From contig SDUX01000105.1 in the NCBI GenBank assembly GCA_008729055.1, forward strand, positions 1 through 64,000: a DNA stretch of 64,000 nt. Reading direction: 5' to 3'. Under the pieces are notes generated by a model. The model did no database searches. It was not told the DNA's origin and was given only the letters and a program-made list of their open reading frames with translations. The number at the start of each line of letters is the position of its first letter. The stretch's first letter is position 1. This DNA comes from Pyropia haitanensis. Taxonomy: Eukaryota > Rhodophyta > Bangiophyceae > Bangiales > Bangiaceae. Made by a program: the position numbers and the translations under genes. Positions 54,118 through 64,000 of the stretch are shown here, one piece after another.

Positions 54118-55412
54118 ATGGCGCGTACGGACGACGAGTATGACTACCTGTTCAAGGGTGCGTTTTTGTAGCTCTCTTTTGTGGTCGCCGCTGCTGGTCT
54201 TGTGCCGCGTGTATTGTCATGTGCGTGTGGTGTGGATTGCGTTGGGTGCTGCTGCGTTTTGGTCTTCGGGGTGTACATGTAGCGTATCGCCTGGGGCTTG
54301 GCGGTTGCGCGGTGGGGACGTGTTGTTGGCCAAGTCGTCACTCGATTATCCTGCGCGGTTGACGGATTGATGTGCTCGTCGTTGCAGCGGAGCTCCGCAG
54401 GGGCTCGTTGGTGCGGGGCTGGCGTTGTTGTGGACTGCGGGCGTTTTCGTACGGGGTCTCGTTAAGCGCGCGAGGCAACCTGTTTTTGTGCTGTAGACGA
54501 GTCGTCGAGAAGCCTGTAGGGGTTGGGGACGACTTGGCCTCGACACAGGCGCACTGTTCTTGCTCATGAGCCCCTTCTGACGCCTCTCTGTTCTGTGCCT
54601 TGCCACTCGGTTACTTGTACTACGTGTCTGGTTTGCTTGTGTGGCTGGTGTGCCTGTGCGGATGACGTCCCACATGTACCTGCACCTGTCTGCGCCGGCC
54701 GCGCTTTTCTCTGGGGGATCACTTCGTGCTCGCCAACCCTGTCGCTGGTTCTGATGGTGCTGCTGATGGTTCTACTGCATCTGCTTCCCCTTGCCGCGCT
54801 GCAGTGGTTTTGATTGGCGATTCGGGCGTCGGCAAGTCCAACCTGCTGTCCCGCTTCACCCGGAATGAGTTCAACCTCGAGTCGAAGAGCACCATCGGCG
54901 TGGAGTTTGCTACACGCTCCATCCAGACGGAGGGGAAGACGATCAAGGCTCAGATCTGGGACACTGCTGGGCAGGAGCGCTACCGTGCCATCACCTCTGC
55001 CTACTACCGTGGTGCGGTGGGTGCTTTGCTGGTGTACGACATCACCAAGCGGCTAACGTTTGAAGGCATTGAGCGGTGGCTCAAGGAGCTGACGGACAAT
55101 GCGGACCCCAACATTGTGATTGCGCTGGTGGGCAACAAGGCGGACTTGCAGCACCTGCGGGCGGTCACGGCGGATGATGGCACGGCCTTGTCGGCCAAGC
55201 ACCGGGTCTCTTTCATTGAGACAAGTGCGTTGGACGGCAGCAACGTGGAGGAGGCGTTCACGCGGATTCTGACTGAGATCTACCGCATCGCCTCGAGCAA
55301 AACGCTCGACGATAAGGGCACTGGCGAGCAGTTCAACCCGTCATCCCAGACCATCCAGATCAACCAGAATACGGCGGAGGACAACAAGCCGAAGAGCTCC
55401 AAGTGCTGCTGA
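54118..55412 (+). CDS. RAB11: Rab11-family small GTPase, 2 exons
   Basis: It regulates recycling-endosome and trans-Golgi traffic. Exon 1 is 54118-54157 (40 nt, [13 protein letters not shown] plus one base), the intron is 54158-54804 (647 bp, GTGCGT...GCAG), and exon 2 is 54805-55412. The spliced protein is 215 aa. It has all G boxes: GDSGVGKS (18-25), T43 in [17 protein letters not shown] (65-71), NKAD, ETSA. The effector region and Gln70 are standard. The C-terminus ends SSKCC, a double-geranylgeranylation signal. NKAD replaces the NKSD of most Rab11. The exon 1 start is chosen because the [10 protein letters not shown]-terminus is diagnostic of Rab11. Confidence 0.96.
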
Positions 55413-57844
55413 TGATGCATTTTGCGCCGGCAATGGCGTTACCTGCATGCGCAGGTGCTGGTGGCCCGGTATTTTTGTGCGGGTGCGGGGTGTACGGGTG
55501 GGGGATGCGAGTTGTGCAGCGGAGGGTCTCGCCTAGGTTTTGATTTGTCGGGCTAGCGCGCCACCACGACGCTCGCCCTGCTCTTTGTAGGTGTGGACTC
55601 CCGTCGCGGTGGTGCTGTGTTGCGGTGGGTCTTGTGGGGCAAGCCAGTGGTTCTAGTGCTATCGCTACTGGCTGGTCTCGGACACGGATGGGAGGGAAGC
55701 TGCAACCTTATACGTGGACGTGGAGTCAGTCTCCACATCTTATTTCTTGGCTGGCATGGCGCGAATTGTTGTGCCTGCTGGAGCTCCCGCGCCGCTGCCT
55801 CCCGGGTGTCCGTATTGTACAATTGTTTCTCCTCTTTTCGGTGGTCCCTCGACTTGCTTTTTTCGGCCTCTCTCAAACCTTTGTGTGCCTCGCGGACGTG
55901 CCCTCTTGCCAACGACCCGCTGTGCTGCTTCTGGGGATGCCTTGCCAGATGGGTGCCTGCCTGTTGACCCTCTATGGCGGCCACCGCGGGAAGTCAACTG
56001 CGGCGATCGACGCGGTGTCCGGGGTAGGATTGCCCTGGCCACACTCGTCTCGGCGCGATAGGAACCCACGGTGGTCAGGCGCTGTACACCGACCTTCCTC
56101 CTGGTCCGGCGTGCACCACTCGTTTGTGACCCTCGGCACTGCTCTTTCCGCTACTGTCCAGTGGCCGCGCGTCGCACCGCGCGGCCGTGAACCAGCTACA
56201 TCGCGGCCGCCCACGGCTCTGCTGACGTGCGCCGTCGGGCGGTGGGGTGCGCCAGGCCACCGCCGCGGCCTGGACGAGGCGGCGCGCCCTCGCCCGTCGG
56301 TGGGGTGTGTGGGTGGCCACGCACCCTGCGGGGGTGAAGGGCGGGGCGGCACCGGGTGGCGGACGTCCCGGCCGGCCGCGGGTGGCACCTTCGGCGCCCC
56401 TGCTCGTCCTCGCATGTTGGGCACGTCCGCCTCCAGGGTGCGCGGATGGCTCCCCTCCCCCCCCCCCCCCCCGCTCCTGCCGAGGAACGTCTTTCCCCTC
56501 CCGTCGCTGGCCGACTTGCCCCACCCCCGCCGCTCCCGATGTGCCCCGCTTCCCATTCTTCCCCGCCCTCCACGTGTGCCGGGGGGGCGATCAGACAGAA
56601 ATCGTCCATACACAACACCGATATGTATTCCTCAACAATATCGAGAAAACCAGAACACCCTGCTTGAAAATTAATATACAGCAATCGATAATGTTCTTTT
56701 TCACCGCGTTTTTTCATTGCGTTTGTGGTGCAGTAGTCGTCAGACGGATGCGGTGGGCTTCCAGTCAGCGCGCCACCGCCGCCACCGTGACGCACGCCGC
56801 GGCCGCCACCGCCGCCGCTGTTGATGAGTGCGTTGCGGTGACCTTCGTGGCGGCGGCAGTCGCGACGCCTCCAGCCGCGCCGACAATGACTCCGCCTGCT
56901 GCCGCCGATGCCAATGCCGACGACGACACAGCCAACGCCGTAACGCCGCGGTCCGCCGCGGGGCGGGGTTCGTACCCAGGACCCCCTCCAGGTCCCTCTG
57001 CGTGGACCCGCTGCGCACGGATCCCGGCGGTGGCACGTCAGTCAACGGGATGGACGCGGCGGTCCCGGCGGTGGGTAGCCCAGTGGTCGTCTGGACCACT
57101 TGCGAGGCGGAAAGCGGTGCCTGTCCTGCGGGCGGTCGTCTTGACGGCCGCGGCCGAGGGGGGCGGCCACGCCCGCTGCACTTTGCGGCGGCGGCCGCCG
57201 CTTCGCCGCCGCGTTCGGATATCGGGTCTGCGTCCGACTGCTTGGGTGCGGAGCGCAGCGCACGGGTGGTCGGGGAAGGAGTCGCCAGTAGCCGCCGGTG
57301 GCGACCGGTCGCTGCACGGCGGCGCCGCTATGGGACGTGCAGCACAAAGCCCACCTCTATCACCGCAGGCGCCAGGCGGGGCGGCCGCCTCGCCACAGGT
57401 TCGAGGAGCCATCTCACCGTGCGAGCTCCTCCTGACTGCGGGAGACTGTCGGTTCACCTTGGAAGCCAACGCAGCTGGGGGCGCGGGGATAACGGGCCGA
57501 GCGAGCAAGAGGAAGGGGAGGGCGCACCGGCGGGGGGGAGGGAGAGTTGGGCGTGGGGGAGAGGCGCAGCCGTCGGTCCACGGCCACGCTGCGCCGCTTC
57601 CGTCCCGCCGCGCCGCCACGGCCGGCGCACGGACACGCGCAACCGCGGCCGAGCAGTCGGTACGTCCCGCGGGCCACGCGACGGCCACGCCCCGCCGGCG
57701 GCGGCCGTCCAGATCGGGCCACCCCACGCCCGTGGGCGGTAACCCGCAGCCCCTCCCACCTCCCCCCCGTAAGCGGCGGCTCGCGCCCGTGCCGACGCAC
57801 CCCACCCGACCTCCCCACCGAGCCGTCACGTGTAGCGAGCGGCA

Positions 57845-57885
<41 letters not shown>

Positions 57886-58152
57886 TGACCGGCAGGGGAG
57901 GGGGTCTACCGGCGCGCGCGGGGGCAAGGGCGCCGCGTTGGCGGCGCAGGCGACGTCGCGGCACACCGTCCGTGGGGCGCGGAAAAAAACAAATAAAAAA
58001 AGGCGGGGAACAGAAAGAAATAGAACAACCACGGTACGCGCACGCGGGGGGGGGGGCGGCGACCCACGTCGCCGTCCACCCCCCACTCCCAACCGCAACC
58101 TCCCCCCCACTCACACACACGCCGTTATGCCGCCCCCCACCATTTCCCCCCC
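55413..58152. other. Long intergenic region, no gene supported
   Basis: 55413-56150 is Rab11 3' flank of balanced composition. 56590-56720 is AT-rich. 56740-57890 is GC-rich with Arg/Ala/Pro frames on both strands and no domain. 57841-57885 is a (GGC)n run. Confidence 0.5.
57841..57885 (+). repeat. GGC triplet run
   Basis: About 14 uninterrupted CGG/GGC triplets in intergenic DNA. Confidence 0.85.
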
Positions 58153-59532
58153 TCAGCCCCGCAACCGCACATTCCGCGGCATCGCCCGGCCCAGCGTCAG
58201 CACGTGGTACTCGAGCTTGTCCGTATAGTCACTGTCGCTGACGCCGACCCCCCCCGCGGCCGCCATCACCGCCCGCACATTGTCCGCGTACAGCCGCGCG
58301 TCGGCGCGCTCCGCCGCGGACGGCACGTATAGCGGCAGCCGCCGGACGGTGACGCGGTGGACGGGGCGGGCGAGGAGGCCCGCTACAAACGCGACCGCCG
58401 AGATGGACTCGTACGTCGGGGACCAGCCACGGGGGGAGCCGTACGAGAGGACGACGGGCGCGACGGGCAGGCCCGCCACAAACGCGCCGGTACGGAAGCG
58501 GAGGAGCAGGCGGCCGTTGGTGGTCGTGCCTTCGGGAAAGATGGCCAGAGGCTGGGGGGGGGGGTGCGCGCCCGACGATACTGCCGACGACGCCGCCGCC
58601 GCCGTCGCCGCCACGTCAGACGTGTCGTTGCCGCCGCCGTCACCGTCAGGGTCCCCCGTCCGCCGACGGCGGCGGCGGCGCACACCCGTCGCCGCCACAC
58701 CCCCGCCACCGCCACCGTCGCCGGTGTCGTCCCCGCCGTCGGCAGCACCAGCGACACCGTCCCTGCCATCCCCTTCCACGTTATTGGCGCCACTGTTCTC
58801 ATCGTCGCTGGCAGCGGCCGCCACCCACCCCGCCGCCGCGGCGCGTTGCCGCACGCCGAGCGTGGCGGTGACGTGCCCCGCCCCCCCCGCGAGGCGGTCG
58901 ACAAAGAGGCTGCCGAGGCCGACCGCGACGCGCCCGACCAGCGGCAGTGACCGCACGCCCACCTTGGCCACAAACGCGGGGCAGTCGGCGGCCATCAGCA
59001 CCGGCACGTCCACCACCGACGCGTGGGAGCACACGATCGTCGCGCCCGCCGCGGCCGCCGCATCGGCGGGGCCGCACAGGGGGGGGGGGACGTCGAGCCG
59101 GCGCTGCCGCCACCCTCTTGGCCCGCGGGGACGGGCCAAAAGCCAAACGCGGCGAGGACGCCGCGCGCGGCAAGGACGCCCGCCGCCCGAAGCGCCGCCG
59201 CGCGCCACGCAGAAAGGGGGGGCGGCGGCGGGGCCGCCGCCGCCGAGACCCCGCCACCGCCGTCGCCACCGCCACCGCCACCGCCATCCGGCAGCGCGCT
59301 GCCGAGCAGCAGGTGCGCGAGGTAAATGCCCACAATGCACGTGGCGGCCAGCGCCAGTCGCAGCGGCAGCAGCACCACGCACAGCGCGCGGATGGGAATG
59401 TCGGCGGCGCGGAAGGGCGGGTCGTCCCGGCGGAACGGGTCAAACGCGGGGTGCTCCACGGGCCGCAGCGGCCGGCCGTGGCGGGCGGCAAAGAGCGCGG
59501 GGGGGGTCGCCGCCGTGTAGAGCTCCGGGTCG

Positions 59533-59573
<41 letters not shown>

Positions 59574-59966
59574 GTCGGGCGCCGCGGCCACCGCCGGGGC
59601 TGCCGCCGCCGCTACCATCGACTCGCCCGCCGTTGCGGCGATGGGAGGGGGAGGCGCGCCCCCCCCACCCCCGCTGCCGTCCACCGCCGCGACGGCGCCG
59701 CCGTCGGCGGCGGCCGCCACCGCCAGTGTAGGGACGGCAGCAACACGCGCAGCGGCGGCGGGCGCGGTGCCGGTGGGGGCAGCCGCAGGCGGCGGCGGCA
59801 GCGGCGGCGGCGGCGACGACGGCGGCGGCGTCGATGGCGTTGCCGCCACCAACGGCGTGGCGGGCGCGCGCCGCCGCCGCGTTGGCGGCGGCGGCGCCCC
59901 AGAGTAGCGGCTGGCCAAGGCGGGCGCCGCGGCGGCGGCGCCGCACGCCGACGCGGTGGCGCTCAT
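58153..59966 (-). CDS. PlsC-type lysophospholipid acyltransferase (LPCAT/LPEAT-like)
   Basis: It re-acylates lysophospholipids at the ER membrane. The start ATG at 59964-59966 (MSATASACGAAAA) precedes a long Ala/Pro-rich N-terminus. Then comes HPAFDPFRRDDPPFRAADIP and a membrane segment (ALCVVLLPLRLALAATCIVG). A second hydrophobic segment near 59130-59210 precedes the G run. Acyltransferase motif I is SHASVVD (H-x4-D; near 59010-59032) and motif III is FPEGTTTNGRLL (near 58510-58545), followed by VAPVVLSYG. The N-terminal layout matches plant LPEAT and animal LPCAT. The frame shifts once, at the G run 59081-59090, so translation as assembled breaks between the membrane segments and motif I. 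A Gly/Asp/Ser-rich insertion lies between the motifs. Confidence 0.8.
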
Positions 59967-61853
59967 GACCACGCACGCCGCCGGTCGCGAGGCGCGCCGC
60001 GGGCGGCCGGCCGGGTGGGTGGGTGGGTGGATGGGCGGGTGGAAGAGGGTGTCGGGCGGCGGGGCGTCGGCCAGTGGAAGGGGGGAAAGACGGGTATATG
60101 AGCCCGGGGAGGGGCGATGGCGGCGGGCGTGGGAGGTGACGCGCCGGCGGTGGGGGGGCTCGTCTCGGTGCCGGCACACGCGGCCGTCGCGGGCGTAAGA
60201 GGGGGGGGAAGGGGGGAGGGGGGGGTGACCACCAAAGATGGCGTGCGAGTGGTGGTACCGACGGGGTGGTGGGGGGGCGGGGGACGACGCGCGCACGGCG
60301 GTCGTAGTCAGGCGAGACGGGGCCGGGGGTGGCGGTGCGCCACAGCGGCCGACGCGGCTGCGCCGCGGCCCGGGGCGGTCACCGCTGGGACGGTGGCGGT
60401 GGCGCGGAACGGGCCCGGTGGCCGCCACCTCGTCAGGCCTGTCCCCGCGCGGGGGGGGGGGGGGGGTCGCCAGCCTGGCTGTAGAGGGGGGTGGGGCAAC
60501 GGCCGCCCCGATTGGGCGCACCTCTCCCCACCCGGTGCGCTCGTTGGGGCCACGCCCCGCCCCCCGACCCGCGCGCCCTGTTGCAGCCAGACCAGGCCGG
60601 ACCACACCCTCCCCACGGGCGGGCGCGTGTGGCCCGGCCGGCCCGATGGCTGGCGCCTCCCCCCCAGCAATGCACGGAGAGGACGGGGGAGGCGCAGAAT
60701 CGCTTGACAGTAACTGTCCGCGGCGAATCAAGCTTCAATACTGGATCCCATGGCGCAATCCTCCGGGGGTACTTTGGTCCAATACGAGGAAATTAGACCT
60801 CAGCGGTGGAGGGCGGCGAGGTCACGGCGCACCCCCACCTCGTATGGAAAGCAGACCCGTTCCCGTGGCCGACACTACACCGACATGACCGCGTCATATG
60901 GACACCATCCCACCGTTCTCCCTATGACCGGGCCGGCAACAGACCCGTCATCACTCCACCTCTCTATGACTTGGTGGTGTGGGCAGCAGACCTGTGTTTC
61001 CCTCGGATTCGACATGAGCCGGTCCCCATCCAAACCCACTTCTTTGTCGGCTGGGGTTCCGTGTACTCCATCAGACGCCTCTGGCCCGCCACGCGTTTGT
61101 TGGGATACGGTCGGGGAACCGCTCGCCAGTCGCTGGTGCTCGCCAGCACGCCCCACAGGCGCGGGTGGGGACGTCCCAGGGGGGCTCGGCGGCTGCCGCC
61201 CCCGACGGCTCTGTGGTCGGCAGCGCCCCGCCGCGCAAGCCAGCCGCCCGACCTGGCAGCTTTGGCAGCTGGCTGGTATGGCCGCCACCGTTGCCACCAC
61301 TCCCCGCCGCTGCCGGCGTTGGACGCTGCGCCTGCCGCAACCGCCACACCGCCAACGGGCACCGGCACGGGGCAGGGCAGGTCGGCGGCAGCCGCGGGCC
61401 GAGGCGCGGCGGCCGCTCGTCTGGGCGGCACCGGCGCAACCGACGGTGGACTACGGGCGGCGCTGTGGCGCTCTGCCCTGTCCGTCGTGCTGTTCGCGCC
61501 CGCCCCGTCCGTCGGCTACTCAACTCTCCCCCTTCTCGGGTCCATCGCCTTTCCACGCGGAGCCCACCCCCCCCCTCTGCGCATCTTGAGTAGCCGAGTG
61601 CGCTTGCCCCAGCCGTCTGTTAAGAGTCTGCTTCCCGCCTCTCCAACCGGAGCGGACCAGCAGCGGCCGCAGGCCGCGACAGCCAGATGCCAGAGTGTTT
61701 GCCAGGTAGCCCCTGGGGCTGGCGTCCGCCACGAAGTGTCCAGCCGTCACGCACCCGCGGCGATGGTCAGCCGCCCTGCCCCCAAAGACTGGGCCAGCAA
61801 AGGTCCATCACTCCCCGTGCCTCTTCGCCCCGCCCCCTCGCCCCCCCACCAGG
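59967..61853. other. Intergenic, no gene supported
   Basis: Upstream of the acyltransferase and downstream of the phosphatase-fold gene. It contains (GGGT)n near 60016-60035. A plus-strand frame of about 400 codons (60806-62005) overlaps the end of the next gene antisense and shows no domain. Confidence 0.5.
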
Positions 61854-63499
61854 CTAGAGGCCCACCAAAAGGAGCGCGTCGAGCAAGTGCGCGCACGCCT
61901 CGGCAATCGCGTCCAGGGTCTGTTGGTGGAAGCGGGCGTCGCCAAACTGCACGGTGGCACCCCCCGCCCCACACCCAACGCCCCGTCCGAGGCAGTCACC
62001 CGTAAACGAGACGGGGGGGTCGACAAAGGAACACCCACCCGTCGTGCCGCCACCCACCCACGGGCGCACAGAGCACCATAGGCACGCACAAAAAGAAAAA
62101 GAGGGACACAGCAGCAGACCAGAGGGCCAGTCGGGACGGGTCAGTGGCCACCCCATCCCCAGGTGGCCCCACCCGGGCATCCGCGCTGCGCCGCGTCGTG
62201 GCGACGCGCTCCCGCAAGAGCGGCGTGTGCCCAGCGCGTGCGTCCGCCCATCGCGCCCCCCCCCCACCCCTCGCATTCTCTCCTCCCCCGCTATCTGTTC
62301 CCGCCCACCTCCTCCTCCCCACCCGCAGCCCCCCTCATCACGTACCTTTGGCGTGGCTGACAGGTACCGCCGCGGCACCCCCTCAAAGTCCCCCACCAGT
62401 CGGACGCGGGCCTCGACGGCGGCGAGGTCCAGCCCCTCCCCCCCCCCCCCCCCCCCCACCCCCCCCACCCCCGCAGCCGCCGCGGCGGCCGCCGCGCCCA
62501 GCACCCGCTCCCGCACCCGCGCGTCGGCGGGGATGACCAGGTCAAACGCGGCGAGGTCGGCGACGCCAAACGCCGCGCACGGGCGGTCGTGGGTGAGGTC
62601 CAGCCCCCGCTCCGCGGCGGCCGCCACCACCTCCCGCCGCAGCGCCGCGCCGGGCGCCGCGTCGAGGCCCGCCGACAGGGCGAGCAGCCGCCGCGACACG
62701 CCGCGCGCGGCGGCCGCCGCGGCAAGCGCCCGCTCCATCACCGCCGCCCGCTCACAGTCTTCCGAGACAAAGAGGACGCTGACGGTGCGCGCGGGGGGGG
62801 GGCCCGCGCCGCCACCCGCCACGCGCCGGTCAGGCGGCGGGCGGCGGCGGCGGCCGCCGCCGCCGCCGCCGCGTCGGCGGCCGCCGCCGCGTCTTCTTCG
62901 TCGTCGTCGTCGTCTTCGTCGCGGGCGTCGTGGCGGGAGGGGTCACCGCGCCACGGGCGGCCGCCTGCATCGACCGCGGGGGCGGGCGCCGGCGGCGGCG
63001 ACGGCGCGACGGCGTCGGGCGCGGCGCCGCCGCCGGGGTCACAGCCCGCGGCGCCCGCGCCGTCGGCGTGGAGGAGGTGTGCGAGGGAGCGTGACCGCCG
63101 CCACGCGGCGAGAGCGGCGCCGACCGTGTCGGCCACGGCCGGCGCGTCGGCGGGCGGGCGCGCCGGCGGCGACCCGTCCCCGCCGCCGCCGCCGCCGCCA
63201 CCGTCGACGCCACTGGTGCCGCCATCACGGTTGCCGCCGCCGCCGCCGCCGCCGCCGCCGCGGCTGCCGCCGTCGCGGTCCGCGGCCGCCCGGGGGAGGG
63301 CCCACGGCGGCAGCGGCAACGGCGGCGGCGGCGACGCGCCGGTCGGCAGGCCGGCCAGCCCGTGGCGGCCGCGCCGTCGGCCGGCCGGCCGGCCGACGAC
63401 GGCAGGGCGGCCACACAGTCGGGCCAGCGGCAAGTGGGGCGCCGGCCGCAGCACCGCCGGGGGGGCGCCAACAAACAAGGGGGCCCGCGGCGGCGCCAT
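61854..63499 (-). CDS. Low-molecular-weight phosphotyrosine phosphatase-fold protein, probably inactive
   Basis: The start MAPPRAPLFVGAPPAVLRPA (ATG 63497-63499) has an Arg/Pro/Ala-rich N-terminus that could be an organelle transit peptide. An acidic linker follows (DEDDDDDEEDAAAA). The phosphatase-like domain is SVLFVSEDCERAAVMERALA ... LLALSAGLDAAPGAALR ... AAFDLVIPADARVRERVL. The LMW-PTP loop C-x5-R is not kept: Ser occupies the nucleophile place. Exon 1 ends at 62346 (GTACGT donor), the intron is 61947-62345 (399 bp, ...GTGCAG), and exon 2 is 61854-61946 (FGDARFHQQTLDAIAEAC), resembling the family C-terminal helix. The catalytic DP(Y/F) motif becomes TPK at the junction. A C/G run near 62789-62798 shifts the frame between linker and domain. 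Confidence 0.6.
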
Positions 63500-64000
63500 G
63501 CGGTGGCGGCGCGGCCGGCGGTCGCTGTCGTCCACCCTTTGTCGACCAAGGGACCGTTGAATGGGCATGTGAGAAGAGAGAGGGGAGGGCGGGGGGAGGT
63601 AGGCGCCACAGCGTGGCAGCAGTTGGCCACCGCGCGACTTGGCGGTGGCAGTGGCGGCGGCAATGACGGTGGCGGTGGCGGCGGCAATGGCGGTGGCGGT
63701 GGCGGTGGCGGCGCAGAGAGGGGCGAGGCGAGGGCGTGGCGAGAGGGTCGGGCCCCGCGGCGCGTCTCGCCATCCCCAGATTGGGTGCGACAACCGCCCC
63801 CCACACGAGCATGGTTCCAGCGAGGCGGGGGGATGCAACTGAGGTGCTTGAGGACGTGCCTCTATTGCCCACCACAGCGCCCGTGCAATACTATATTTCT
63901 ATCTTTTCAAAACGCACGTGGCATGGACGATCCGGAGCTTGGAAACAGCCAAAGCTACACAGTTGCTGAACTTTCAAGCTCACCTACCGTTTCTCGCCCC
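63500..64000. other. Upstream flank of the last gene, no gene recognised
   Basis: Contains a GGCGGT/GGCAATG hexamer-like repeat (63641-63716), then balanced DNA with an AT-richer patch at 63885-63920. Confidence 0.5.

Noticed and set aside
60806..62005. Plus-strand frame of 399 codons
   Set aside because: It has no domain and runs into the phosphatase-fold gene antisense. Its composition changes along its length without coding character.

Overview
The window is nuclear DNA of a very GC-rich, intron-poor eukaryote. Several features fit a red alga of the Bangiales type (Porphyra/Pyropia-like): the extreme GC content, genes with zero to two short introns, a plant-like TPR+LRR TONSOKU protein without ankyrin repeats, a secreted germin-like cupin, and a chromodomain Ty3/gypsy retrotransposon. 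That placement is inference; nothing in the window proves the species. There are no bacterial-style operons.

Left part (1-28.2 kb), less GC-rich and rich in mobile DNA. Three near-identical copies of one chromovirus (Ty3/gypsy, chromodomain class) lie on the minus strand. Copies 1 and 2 form a head-to-tail array that shares one LTR (4308-5167), and copy 1 runs off the left edge. Copy 3 (16901-24267) is complete, with a 5-bp target duplication CCTTG, and looks intact. It sits inside one long native reading frame: the C-terminal part (15826-16900) carries a Ulp1/C48 SUMO-protease-like domain, and the N-terminal part (24268-28081) carries an acidic Gly/Asp tandem repeat. Removing the element leaves the two halves exactly in frame. 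Each retroelement copy also has an extra open frame upstream of gag with two C2H2 zinc fingers. It lies in a leader that has no AUG in any sense frame, apart from a two-codon AUG-UGG-UAG uORF at the LTR/primer-site junction. Between copies 2 and 3 lie GC-rich imperfect repeats, a diverged long inverted repeat (12.3-14.1 kb) and a 62/44-bp minisatellite (14.99-15.54 kb).

Right part (28.3-64 kb), extremely GC-rich and gene-dense. In order: an unrecognised Ala-rich protein (+); ribosomal protein uL22/L17 (-, 2 exons); an unrecognised protein (-); the start of a GT14-like glycosyltransferase (+); a germin-like cupin (-); TONSOKU/TONSL (-); a NOL8-like RRM protein (+); mitochondrial-type cardiolipin synthase (-, 3 exons); RNA polymerase subunit RPB5 (-), divergent from N-myristoyltransferase (+); Rab11 (+, 2 exons); a PlsC-type lysophospholipid acyltransferase (-); and a low-molecular-weight phosphatase-fold protein lacking key catalytic residues (-, 2 exons). 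These are housekeeping functions (translation, transcription, replication repair, membrane lipids, vesicle traffic) and are not an obvious gene cluster. Several of these frames break exactly at long G or C homopolymers, which points to run-length errors in the assembly rather than true decay. Long runs of CCG/GGC triplets make most other long open frames in this half spurious.
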